Assembly: GCF_003710805.1 (NCBI RefSeq)
Contig: NZ_RHHB01000030.1
Span: forward strand, 1-39,428
DNA from: Agromyces tardus
GTDB lineage: Bacteria; Actinomycetota; Actinomycetes; Actinomycetales; Microbacteriaceae
DNA length: 39,428 nt
Direction of reading: 5' to 3'
The notes under the pieces are model-generated. The model ran no database searches. It was not told the origin of the DNA and saw only the letters and a program-made list of their open reading frames with translations. Shown in pieces: positions 32,169-39,428 of the stretch; positions within the stretch are counted from its first letter, which is position 1, and each line of letters starts with the position of its first letter. A program made the translations under genes and the position numbers.

Positions 32169-33545
32169 ATGACTGACACCCAGACACCCGTCGAGACCGT
32201 GTCCGCCGCGGAGGCCGCCGTGCCCCAGGAGCGGAAGATCGTCACCGCCATTCCCGGGCCGCGTTCGCAGGAGCTGCACGCGCGACGCCAGGCGGTCGTG
32301 TCCTCCGGGGTGTCGAGCGCCCTGCCCGTCTACATCGAGCGCGCGCACGGCGCGATCCTCGAGGACGTCGACGGCAACCGCTTCCTCGACTTCGGCGCGG
32401 GCATCGGCGTGACCACCATCGGGCACACGCAGTCGCACGTCGTCGAGGCCGCCTCGGCGCAGCTCCACGACGTCATCCACACGCTCTTCACCATCACGCC
32501 CTACGAGGAGTACGTGCGCGTCGCCGAGCTCCTCGCCGCGCACACCCCCGGCGACTTCGCGAAGAAGTCCGTGCTCGTGAACTCGGGCGCCGAGGCGGTC
32601 GAGAACGGCGTGAAGATCGCCCGCAAGTACACCGGCCGTCGCGCCGTCGCGGTGCTCGACCACGCCTACCACGGCCGCACCAACCTCACGATGGCCATGA
32701 ACTACAAGGCGTTCCCCTACGCCACGGGCTACGGCCCCCTCGCGGGCGACGTCTACCACGCACCGAGCTCGTACCCCTACCACGACGGCCTGAGCGGGGC
32801 GGATGCCGCGGCCCGCACGATCGGCTACCTCGAGAAGGTCGTCGGGGCCACCGACCTCGCCTGCCTCGTCGTCGAGCCCATCCAGGGCGAGGGCGGCTTC
32901 ATGGTGCCGGCCGAGGGCTTCCTGCCGACGCTGCAGACCTGGTGCACCGAGAACGGCGTCGTGATGATCGCCGACGAGATCCAGTCCGGCATGGCCCGCA
33001 CCGGTCGGTACTTCGCGAGCGAGCACTTCGGCTGGGAGCCCGACCTCGTGCTGTCCGCCAAGGGCATCGCGGGCGGCCTCCCGCTCGCCGCGGTCACCGG
33101 CCGCGCCGAGATCCTGGACGCGTCGCAGCCGGGCGGCCTCGGCGGCACCTTCGGCGGCAACCCGGTCGCCTGCGCGGCCGCGGTGGCGGTGTTCGAGTCG
33201 ATCGAGCGCGACGGGCTCCTGCTCGAGGGCCGGCGCATCGAGGCGACGCTCACGGCCGGCCTCGAGCGACTCAAGGCACGCTACGACGTGATCGGCGACA
33301 TCCGCGGCCGCGGGGCGATGATCGCGATCGAACTCGTGCAGCCCGGCACCGGGGACACCACCAAGGCGCCGAACGCCCAAGCGGTCTCCGAGCTCGTCTC
33401 GTACGCCGCCCAGCACGGCGTGCTGTTCCTGAGCGCCGGAACGTACGGCAACGTCCTGCGGTTCCTGCCGAGCCTCGCGATGACCGACGCCCTCATCGAG
33501 GACGCGCTCACCGTGCTCGACGACGCGCTCGCCGCCCTCGGGTGA
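32169..33545 (+). CDS. gabT: 4-aminobutyrate aminotransferase
   Basis: GabT transfers the amino group of GABA to 2-oxoglutarate, giving succinic semialdehyde and glutamate. This 458-residue class III aminotransferase shows VEDVDGNRFLDFGAGI-type N-terminal sequence, the PLP-binding SGAEAVENGVKIARKYTGR near residue 140, and EPIQGEGGFMVP near 240. IADEIQSGMARTGRYFASEH follows near 275, and the Schiff-base Lys lies in LSAKGIAGGLPLAAV near 300. The GGTFGGNPVACAAA segment is typical. It lies three bases before an asparaginase-family gene, forming an operon. The facing polyamine importer suggests a putrescine-to-GABA link. Confidence 0.92.
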   Translation: MTDTQTPVETVSAAEAAVPQERKIVTAIPGPRSQELHARRQAVVSSGVSSALPVYIERAHGAILEDVDGNRFLDFGAGIGVTTIGHTQSHVVEAASAQLHDVIHTLFTITPYEEYVRVAELLAAHTPGDFAKKSVLVNSGAEAVENGVKIARKYTGRRAVAVLDHAYHGRTNLTMAMNYKAFPYATGYGPLAGDVYHAPSSYPYHDGLSGADAAARTIGYLEKVVGATDLACLVVEPIQGEGGFMVPAEGFLPTLQTWCTENGVVMIADEIQSGMARTGRYFASEHFGWEPDLVLSAKGIAGGLPLAAVTGRAEILDASQPGGLGGTFGGNPVACAAAVAVFESIERDGLLLEGRRIEATLTAGLERLKARYDVIGDIRGRGAMIAIELVQPGTGDTTKAPNAQAVSELVSYAAQHGVLFLSAGTYGNVLRFLPSLAMTDALIEDALTVLDDALAALG

Positions 33546-33548
33546 CGC

Positions 33549-34538
33549 GTGCCCGCCACCTTCTCCGTCTCTGACGCCGTCGAACTCGCCGTGGTCGAAC
33601 GCAGCGGTTTCATCGAGTCCCGCCACGCCGGGTCCGCCATCGTGCTCGCGCCCGACGGCGACGTCGTGCGCACCCTCGGCGACGTGCGCAGCCCCGTGCT
33701 GCCGCGCTCGTCGATGAAGCCCTTCCAGGCCGTCGCGGTCATGACCTCGCAGGTCACGCTGCGCGGCGAGGACGCGGCGATCGCCACCGCGAGCCACTCC
33801 GGCACCGCCGCCCACGTGGCGCTCGTGCGCGGCATCCTGGGCCGCGCGGGCGTGCCCGAGACCGCACTGGGGTGCCCCACGGCGATGCCGCTCGACCGCG
33901 TCGCGCGCGACCAGGTCGTGCGCTCCGACGGGCGGCCCGAGCGCGTCTACATGACCTGCTCGGGCAAGCACGCCGCGATGCTCGCCGCGTGCCGCGCGAA
34001 CGACTGGCCCCTCGAGGGCTACCTCGAGGTGGAGCATCCGCTGCAGAAGCGCATCCTCGACGTGCTCGAGCGCTTCACCGGCGAGCGGCCGGCGGCCACC
34101 GCGATCGACGGATGCGGCGCGCCCGTGCACGCCGTCACCCTCACGGCCCTGGCCCGCGGCATCCAGAAGATCACGACCGCCGCGCCCTCGTCGCCGTTCG
34201 CGCTCTACCGCGAGGCTGCGGCGCTGACGGAGGCCGTGCGCGAGCACCCGTGGGCCATCGCCGGACCGGGCCGGCCCGACACCGTCGCGATCGAGCGCCT
34301 CGGCGTCTTCGCGAAGTTCGGCGCCGAGGGCATCATGGTCATGACCGCGCCGAACGGCACGACGACCGCGCTCAAGGTGCTCGACGGATCCCAGCGCGCG
34401 TCCACCGTCATCGCGGCGCGGCTCCTCGCCGACGCCGGAGCACTCGAGCACTCGGCGATCGACCGCGTGCAGGCCGAGCTCGACCTGTGGGTCATGGGCG
34501 GCGACGAGCCCGTCGGCGAGATCCGCGCGACGGTCTAG
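33549..34538 (+). CDS. Asparaginase (Asparaginase_II/PF06089-like family)
   Basis: This 329-residue protein belongs to the asparaginase family distinct from the classical AnsA/AnsB fold. Recognisable segments are SGFIESRHAGSAIVLAPDG near residue 18, RSPVLPRSSMKPFQAVA near residue 48 and ATASHSGTAAHVALVRGIL near 80. VYMTCSGKHAAMLAACRANDW lies near 135 and AIDGCGAPVHAVTLTALARG near 185. It should hydrolyse asparagine to aspartate and ammonia, though activity in this family is less studied. It has no signal peptide. The GTG start is three bases after gabT, so the two are cotranscribed; both release or move nitrogen from amino acids. Confidence 0.88.
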   Translation: MPATFSVSDAVELAVVERSGFIESRHAGSAIVLAPDGDVVRTLGDVRSPVLPRSSMKPFQAVAVMTSQVTLRGEDAAIATASHSGTAAHVALVRGILGRAGVPETALGCPTAMPLDRVARDQVVRSDGRPERVYMTCSGKHAAMLAACRANDWPLEGYLEVEHPLQKRILDVLERFTGERPAATAIDGCGAPVHAVTLTALARGIQKITTAAPSSPFALYREAAALTEAVREHPWAIAGPGRPDTVAIERLGVFAKFGAEGIMVMTAPNGTTTALKVLDGSQRASTVIAARLLADAGALEHSAIDRVQAELDLWVMGGDEPVGEIRATV

Positions 34539-34583
34539 GTCCCGCCGTCGCCAACGGCTGCGCGCCGGGGTGGGTACGAGAAT

Positions 34584-34624
34584 GGCGGATGTCGCGGCCT
34601 GGGGGCGTGGCCGCGACATCCGCC
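34584..34624. terminator. Bidirectional terminator between the asparaginase gene and potC
   Basis: Perfect 16-base arms (GGCGGATGTCGCGGCC at 34584-34599, complement at 34609-34624) close a 9-base loop between convergent genes. There is no U-tract. Confidence 0.75.
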
Positions 34625-34640
34625 GGTCGCTCGGCTCGGG

Positions 34641-35543
34641 TCAGCCGAGCTCCTTCGCGAGGCGCTTCGCACGCGCTGCGCGAGAGACCTGGTTGATCAC
34701 GACGACCGCCAGGGCGATGATGAACACCGCCGACGCGATCACGTTCGCCTCGGCCGGGATGCCGCGCGATGCCGAGATGTAGATGTACTTCGGGAACGTG
34801 GTCACCGAACCGGAGTTGAAGTTCGTGATGATGAAGTCGTCGAAGCTCAGCGCGAACGACAGCAGCGCCGCCGCCATGATGCCCGGCAGCAGGAGCGGGA
34901 ACGTGATGCGCCACCACACCTGCTGCGGCGAACCGTAGAGGTCGCGACCCGCCTCCTCGAGTGCGGGGTCGAGGCTCGCGACGCGCGCCTTGACCGTGAC
35001 CACGACGAAGCTGATGCAGAACATCGTGTGCGCCAGGATGATCGTCGTCATGTCCTTCGGCACGCCCGCCGCGAGGAACTGCGCCGCGAGGCCGGCACCG
35101 AGCACCACCTCGGGCGTCGCCATCGGCAGGAACAGCAGGAGGCTGATCGCCGAGCGCGCCCGGAAGCGATAGCGCACGAGCGCGATGGCGATGAGCGTGC
35201 CGAGCACGGTCGCGACGACCGTCGCGACCACGCCGATGACGATGCTGTTCGCGAACGCCTCGCAGACCGCGCCCCCCTCGACGTTGCAGACGTTCAGCCA
35301 CTTGTCGAGGGTGAACCCGCGCCACGAGATGTTCGACTTGAGGGAGTCGTTGAACGAGAAGATGAAGGTGTACGCGATCGGGATCATCAGGAAGATGAAC
35401 GCGAGGGTCACGTAGACGGGCAGCAGCCAGTCGCCGAGCCCGACGCGCCTGCGTCGCGGCACCTGCACCGGCCGCCGGCGCTCGCCCTCCTCACTGTTGG
35501 TGAATCCGCTGAGCACCACCCCAGCCTGTCCTTCGCCGCTCAC
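34641..35543 (-). CDS. potC: Polyamine-type ABC transporter permease, PotC-like
   Basis: This is a 300-residue inner permease of a spermidine/putrescine-type importer. After a basic N-terminal tail (ERRRPVQVPRRRRVGLGDWL) it has six membrane segments, among them LAFIFLMIPIAYTFIFSFND, FANSIVIGVVATVVATVLG and IALAVVVINQV. The EAA loop that contacts the ATPase is LDPALEEAGRDLYGSPQQVW. The GTG start at 35543 overlaps the potB stop by four bases (GTGA). The last member of the potDABC operon, it ends before a strong hairpin. Confidence 0.92.
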   Translation of the reverse strand: MSGEGQAGVVLSGFTNSEEGERRRPVQVPRRRRVGLGDWLLPVYVTLAFIFLMIPIAYTFIFSFNDSLKSNISWRGFTLDKWLNVCNVEGGAVCEAFANSIVIGVVATVVATVLGTLIAIALVRYRFRARSAISLLLFLPMATPEVVLGAGLAAQFLAAGVPKDMTTIILAHTMFCISFVVVTVKARVASLDPALEEAGRDLYGSPQQVWWRITFPLLLPGIMAAALLSFALSFDDFIITNFNSGSVTTFPKYIYISASRGIPAEANVIASAVFIIALAVVVINQVSRAARAKRLAKELG

Positions 35544-36451
35544 AGGAGCTCCTCCGTTCCGGAACGCTTGACGTAGATTCCGACCAGCACGAGGATCGCC
35601 GCCATCAGGATGATCGAGAGCGCCGCGGCCGCCGGGTAGTTCAGCAGCACGAGGAAGTTCGCCTCGATCACGTTGCCCATCATCTGCGTGTCGGGCCCGC
35701 CCAGGAAGTCCCGGCTGGCGTTCACGTAGTCGCCCGCGGCGGGGATGAACGTCAGGAGCGTTCCCGCCACGATGCCCGGCATCGAGAGCGGGATCGTGAT
35801 CTTGCGGAACACCGTGAACGGGTTCGCGTACAGGTCGCTGCCGGCCTCGAGGTACCGCGTGTCGAGTCGCTCGAGCGCCGTGTAGAGCGGCAGCGTCATG
35901 AACGGGATGAAGTTGTAGGTGAGTCCGAAGATCACCGCGAACGGGGTGCCCGTGAAGTGCGCGTCCGGGGCGAGCAGTGACAGCGCCTTGAGCGACGTGA
36001 TGATGAGCGACTCGTCCGACAGGATCTGCTTCCACGCGAGCGTGCGCAGCAGGAAGCTGATGAAGAACGGTGCGATCACGAGCACGAGCATGAGGCTCTG
36101 CAGGAGCGGCCAGCGCCGCGCCTTCACGCCGATGAAGTACGCGATCGGGTAGCTGAACAACAGGGCGAACACCGTCGCCACGAGGGCGTAGCCGAACGAC
36201 CGCAGGATGTGCGGCAGGTAGTCCTGGATGACGACGACGTAGTTCTGCCAGTTGAACGCGTACTCGTACTCGCCGACGTCGCCGAACTCCGCGGGCTGCT
36301 GCAGCGAGGTCAGGATGAGCGAGATGAGCGGAGTGAGGAAGAACAGGATCAGGTAGAGGATGCCCGGCAGGAGGAGGAAGAACGCGACCCGGCTCTTCTT
36401 CTTCGGTGCCTCCGGCTGCGCCTCCGACGTCGCGAATGCTGCGAAGGCCAT
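35540..36451 (-). CDS. potB: Polyamine-type ABC transporter permease, PotB-like
   Basis: This is the partner permease, 303 residues, with six membrane helices starting at VAFFLLLPGILYLILFFLTP. The EAA loop is LDTRYLEAGSDLYANPFTVFRK near residue 200. Other family segments include VIAPFFISFLLRTLAWKQIL and FIPAAGDYVNASRDFLGGPD. The ATG is two bases after the potA stop. It pairs with PotC to form the channel. Confidence 0.92.
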   Translation of the reverse strand: MAFAAFATSEAQPEAPKKKSRVAFFLLLPGILYLILFFLTPLISLILTSLQQPAEFGDVGEYEYAFNWQNYVVVIQDYLPHILRSFGYALVATVFALLFSYPIAYFIGVKARRWPLLQSLMLVLVIAPFFISFLLRTLAWKQILSDESLIITSLKALSLLAPDAHFTGTPFAVIFGLTYNFIPFMTLPLYTALERLDTRYLEAGSDLYANPFTVFRKITIPLSMPGIVAGTLLTFIPAAGDYVNASRDFLGGPDTQMMGNVIEANFLVLLNYPAAAALSIILMAAILVLVGIYVKRSGTEELL

Positions 36452-36453
36452 CG

Positions 36454-37659
36454 TCAGTCGCCCTCGAGCTCCGAGATGAGCGCCTCGCGACGCTGCACCG
36501 CGATCGTGCGGGTGTCGTCGTCGGACGGGAAGCGTTCGATCGAGTCGGGCTCGTCGGCGAGGCCGAAGCCGTGCGCGACGTCCCAGCTGACCCAGACCTC
36601 GGAACCCTCCACCGCGACCGGACCGAACCCCATGTTCTGGGCGAACACGGTCATGGTGCCGATACCGGGCACGGAGACGATGTACTGGGTGCTGACACCC
36701 GAGAACGACACGTCGATCACCCGAGCCGGGCCGAGCGAGTTGCGCCCGGAGTCGTCGAGGGGAGCCTCGAGGTGCAGTGCGACCTTCTCCGGACGCACGC
36801 CGACCGTGACCTCGCCCTGATGCCGCTGGGAACGGGACAGGGGCACCGTGATGGGATGGCCCGCGACGTCGATCGTGATGGACTCGCTGTTCGACGACAC
36901 GACCTCGCCGCTGAACAGGTTGGACTGGCCGAGGAAGTTGGCCACGAACGCCGTGCGCGGCAGTTCGTAGAGCTCCTGCGGCGCGCCCATCTGCTCGATG
37001 GCGCCCTTGTTCATGACCGCGACCGTATCGGCCATGGTCATGGCCTCCTCCTGGTCGTGGGTCACGTGCAGGAAGGTCAGGCCGACCTCCTCCTGGATCG
37101 TCTTCAGCTCGAGCTGCATCTGGCGTCGCAGCTTGAGGTCGAGCGCGCCCAGCGGCTCGTCGAGCAGGAGCAGTGCCGGACGATTGACGATCGCACGGGC
37201 GAGCGCGACGCGCTGCTGCTGGCCGCCCGAGAGCTGCGCCGGGCGGCGCTGCGCGAGGTGGTCGAGCTCGACGAGCCGGAGCGCCTCGTGGGCCTTGCCC
37301 TGGGCGTCGTCGATGCGCCGGCGCTTCAGGCCGAACGCCACGTTCTCGATGATCGACATGTGCGGGAACAGCGCGTAGCTCTGGAAGACGGTGTTGACCG
37401 GCCGCTCGTGCGCACGGGTGTCGGTGACATCGCGCCCTCCGATGAGGATGCGACCCTGCGTCGGCTCCTCGAGCCCCGCCACGAGGCGGAGCGTGGTGGT
37501 CTTGCCGCAGCCCGAGGGACCGAGCAGGGCGAAGAAGGAGCCGGCCGGGATCGTGAGGTCGAGTTCCTCGATCGCGGTGAACCCGGGGAAGCGCTTCTGG
37601 ATGCCGACCAGTTCGAGGTCTGCGCCTCGTTCGGCGAATTCGCGAACCGCCATGGTCAC
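36454..37659 (-). CDS. potA: Polyamine-type ABC transporter ATPase, PotA-like
   Basis: This 401-residue ATPase has Walker A GPSGCGKTTTLRLVAG, signature LSGGQQQRVALARAI and Walker B LLLLDEPLGALDLKLRRQM. The H loop is LHVTHDQEEAMTMADTVAVM. After residue 250 comes a TOBE-type regulatory domain (VGVRPEKVALHLEAP) typical of PotA and related importers. The GTG at 37659 is preferred because its GTGA overlaps the potD stop, as at other junctions in this window; an ATG two codons later at 37653 is the alternative. Confidence 0.92.
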   Translation of the reverse strand: MTMAVREFAERGADLELVGIQKRFPGFTAIEELDLTIPAGSFFALLGPSGCGKTTTLRLVAGLEEPTQGRILIGGRDVTDTRAHERPVNTVFQSYALFPHMSIIENVAFGLKRRRIDDAQGKAHEALRLVELDHLAQRRPAQLSGGQQQRVALARAIVNRPALLLLDEPLGALDLKLRRQMQLELKTIQEEVGLTFLHVTHDQEEAMTMADTVAVMNKGAIEQMGAPQELYELPRTAFVANFLGQSNLFSGEVVSSNSESITIDVAGHPITVPLSRSQRHQGEVTVGVRPEKVALHLEAPLDDSGRNSLGPARVIDVSFSGVSTQYIVSVPGIGTMTVFAQNMGFGPVAVEGSEVWVSWDVAHGFGLADEPDSIERFPSDDDTRTIAVQRREALISELEGD

Positions 37660-38870
37660 GACCCGAGCAGGATGCGCTGGAACTCGGCCTGGTACTTCTG
37701 CTCCTCAGCGGGGGTGAGGGTGCGGAAGATGCTGGTCTGCGAGAGCGTCTGCTCGTCGGGGAAGATCAGCTGGTTGTCGGCCAGGGCCGGGTCGATCGCG
37801 ATCGCCGCCTCCTTGGCGCCGACCACGGGGGTGATGTAGTTCACCCACGCCGCGACCTCCGCCGCGACCTCGGGCTCGTAGTAGTAGTTGATGAGCGTCT
37901 CGGCGTTCGTCTTGCGCGGTGAGCCGATCGGCACGATGAAGTTGTCGTTCCAGATGGTGCCACCGGCGGACGGGATCGCGAACTGCCACTTGTCGCCCGC
38001 TTCGGCGTTGAGCACGGTGATGTCGCCCGACCAGCAGATCGCGGCGAGCGTGTCCTCGTTCTTCAGGTCCTCGAGGTACGAGTTGCCCTTGATGTTGCGC
38101 ACCTGGCCGTCTTCGACCTGCTTTGCGAGGATGTCGTTCGCGGTGGTGAACTCGTCGTCGCCCCAGTCGCCCGAGATGTCGACGCCGTTCTGGAGCATGA
38201 TGAGGCCGATGGTGTCGCGCATCTCGGAGAGCACTCCCACGCGGCCCTTGAGGTCGGGGTTCCACAGGTCGTCGACCGACTCGAGGCCGCCGGGCACCTT
38301 CTCGGTGTTCCAGCAGATGCCGGCGAATCCGCCCTGCCACGGCACCGAGTACTCGCGTCCGGGGTCGAAGTCGGGGTTCTCGAGCGACGGGGTCAGGTTC
38401 GCGAGGTTGGGGATGTTGTCGTGGTTGAGCTTCTGGCCGTAGCCGAAGCGGATCCAGCGGGCGATCATCCAGTCGGTGAGGCAGACGGTGTCGGCTCCGA
38501 TGTCCTGGCCGAGGGCGAGCTGGTCCTTGACCTTGCCGTAGTACGTGTTGTTGTCGTCGACGGCCACCTCGTAGTTGACCTTGATGCCGGTCTCCTTCTC
38601 GAACTGCACCAGGGTGGGGTAGTTGCCGTTGTCATCTTCATCGATGTAGGCGGCCCAGTTGGCCCAGTTGAGGGTCTTGTCGGTGTCGGACTTGTCGGCC
38701 GCCGGAGTCGGCTTCGCTGCCGCGCCTCCGGTGGAGCATGCGGCGAGGGCGAGGGCGGTGGCACCGGCACCTGCGCCGGCGAGCATGGTGCGGCGGTTGA
38801 CCTGCGCCCGGCGCGCCTGCGCGATCAGTGCGCGGATCATCGGGTCCTGGGGAAGGGGTCGGGAAGTCAC
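37656..38870 (-). CDS. potD: Polyamine-type substrate-binding protein, PotD-like lipoprotein
   Basis: This 404-residue binding protein heads the potDABC operon. It appears to be a Tat-exported lipoprotein: VNRRTMLAGAGAGATALALA with a twin arginine is followed by lipobox LAAC. The mature domain begins KTLNWANWAAYIDEDD, the usual PotD start. The ligand-pocket acids and aromatics are in YSVPWQGGFAGICWNTEKVP and AICWSGDITVLN. The GTG at 38870 is chosen because AGGAG lies six bases upstream; the protein then begins VTSRPLPQDPMIRALI. Spermidine and putrescine are the usual ligands; other cationic or small amino compounds are possible. The adjacent GABA aminotransferase gene agrees with polyamine use. 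Confidence 0.92.
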   Translation of the reverse strand: MTSRPLPQDPMIRALIAQARRAQVNRRTMLAGAGAGATALALAACSTGGAAAKPTPAADKSDTDKTLNWANWAAYIDEDDNGNYPTLVQFEKETGIKVNYEVAVDDNNTYYGKVKDQLALGQDIGADTVCLTDWMIARWIRFGYGQKLNHDNIPNLANLTPSLENPDFDPGREYSVPWQGGFAGICWNTEKVPGGLESVDDLWNPDLKGRVGVLSEMRDTIGLIMLQNGVDISGDWGDDEFTTANDILAKQVEDGQVRNIKGNSYLEDLKNEDTLAAICWSGDITVLNAEAGDKWQFAIPSAGGTIWNDNFIVPIGSPRKTNAETLINYYYEPEVAAEVAAWVNYITPVVGAKEAAIAIDPALADNQLIFPDEQTLSQTSIFRTLTPAEEQKYQAEFQRILLGS

Positions 38871-39021
38871 TGAGGCTCCTATCGAGTCGCACAAGCGATC
38901 AGGGGGTGGGCTAGATACTGCCACACTGCACGGCGACTTTCACCGCTTGATGTCCGAATCGTTAATTTCTGAGACATTCCCGTGCGGAATCAGCATCGAT
39001 TCGACCCGGAGACGTATGGAT

Positions 39022-39428
39022 TCAGTCGAATCTCGCCACGGGCCACCCCCTGCGACGGGGCTGGCCGCCCGGGGGCACGATCCAGCATTGCGCATCGCCT
39101 TCGTCGAGGAGAGGAGGAAGGTCCCGATCTCGCACGAGCGCCCGGTACTCCGCGCCGCCGCCGCGCACCACGATCGTCGCCGCGTCGCGCACGGACCCGG
39201 CGAGCGCCCAGTTCGCGGCCCAGCCGTCGGCATCACCCACGATGACCGTTCTTCCGGCGGATTCCGCGGCGGCGAGGGCGGCGGCGGCGCGGTGCCCGGC
39301 ATCGGTGCCGGGGGCGAGCACGAGGAGGTCCGCGTCGGGGCGCAGGCCCGCGATCGCGTCGGCGGCCGCCCGGGGCGACGCAGCCACGACGGCGACCGGC
39401 GCGCCGAGTTCGAGCCGGAGCTCGGGCA
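39022..39428 (-). CDS. C-terminal part of an unidentified protein (runs off the right edge)
   Basis: An open leftward reading frame enters from the right edge and ends at 39022, giving at least 135 residues. It reads PELRLELGAPVAVVAASPRA at the edge, then LRPDADLLVLAPGTDAGH and SAGRTVIVGDADGWAANWAL, and ends GGQPRRRGWPVARFD. The Val-Gly-Asp-Ala-Asp and Trp-x-x-Asn-Trp pattern resembles the last domain of some FtsK/SpoIIIE-type ATPases, but this is a weak impression and no Walker motif is in view. A GTG at 39387 could also make this a free-standing 121-residue protein. The space to potD (38871-39021) shows no gene. Confidence 0.55.
   Translation of the reverse strand, partial: PELRLELGAPVAVVAASPRAAADAIAGLRPDADLLVLAPGTDAGHRAAAALAAAESAGRTVIVGDADGWAANWALAGSVRDAATIVVRGGGAEYRALVRDRDLPPLLDEGDAQCWIVPPGGQPRRRGWPVARFD

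Noticed and set aside
32055..34619. Very long open frame of 854 codons opposite gabT and the asparaginase gene
   Set aside because: It is antisense to two clearly recognisable enzymes and rich in Arg, Gly, Asp and His with no domain; a GC-rich shadow frame.
36454..38870. Iron- or thiamine-type ABC importer instead of a polyamine importer
   Set aside because: The binding protein's start and pocket segments and the potA-potB-potC order fit the PotD class better, though ligand identity is not proven.
38871..39021. Small gene between potD and the right-edge gene
   Set aside because: No frame with a credible start, ribosome-binding site or protein-like composition lies in this stretch.

Overview
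The window is about 39.4 kb of very GC-rich, gene-dense DNA. NusA, YlxR, IF-2, a non-mevalonate isoprenoid pair (dxr, ispG), many GTG starts, 4-base ATGA/GTGA overlaps and leaderless-looking starts behind a TANNNT hexamer all indicate a high-GC actinobacterium. I infer the family Microbacteriaceae from overall style; no rRNA or tRNA gene is present to confirm it.

Layout from left to right. (1) 1-1728: the start of infB, then ylxR and nusA, all leftward. (2) 1787-4610: a rightward TetR regulator with a YjiC-type glycosyltransferase, then a DUF1206 membrane protein and a strong terminator. (3) 4662-8754, leftward: proS, a frameshifted lipoprotein gene, a small acidic protein and ispG. (4) 8807-9985: a lipoprotein gene and the decayed remnant of its tandem duplicate. 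(5) 9947-22541: a ketone-body/3-hydroxybutyrate locus. One long leftward operon runs from a Liv-type ABC importer (livJGFHM) through an acyl-CoA ligase, TetR regulator, 3-hydroxybutyrate dehydrogenase, alpha/beta hydrolase and 3-oxoacid CoA-transferase A/B to a second hydrolase. An acetyl-CoA acetyltransferase is divergent across a palindrome-bearing intergenic region. (6) 22654-26280: an LtrA-family protein, a SHOCT-domain membrane protein and a NarL/LuxR-type two-component system. (7) 26381-28925: the Rip1/RseP site-2 protease gene and dxr. (8) 28962-32065: a phosphopantetheinyl-transferase-like protein with altered catalytic motifs, a PlsC-type acyltransferase, a secreted lipoprotein and an OsmC protein. 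(9) 32154-38870: gabT plus an asparaginase-family gene, facing a leftward potABCD-type polyamine transporter operon. (10) The left-facing 3' end of an unidentified gene closes the window.

The genes dxr, rip1, ispG, proS, nusA, ylxR and infB are neighbours in many actinobacteria. Here rip1 and ispG are separated by about 18 kb that includes the 3-hydroxybutyrate locus, and proS and nusA are separated by the TetR/glycosyltransferase/DUF1206 block; no rimP is seen between them. The inferred metabolism of the large locus is uptake of a carboxylate or 3-hydroxybutyrate ester, hydrolysis, oxidation to acetoacetate, CoA transfer and thiolysis to acetyl-CoA. The right end would import polyamines and remove amino groups from GABA-like products.

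The most noteworthy points are: the self-contained transporter-plus-pathway locus with a shared operator candidate; a PPTase-like protein lacking two of three canonical acidic residues; a decayed tandem duplication; a triple 42-bp hairpin repeat that supplies a gene's stop codon; a recurrent leaderless promoter architecture; and strong apparent over-representation of CGGATGC/GCATCCG. I found no CRISPR array, transposase, phage gene, rRNA or tRNA.
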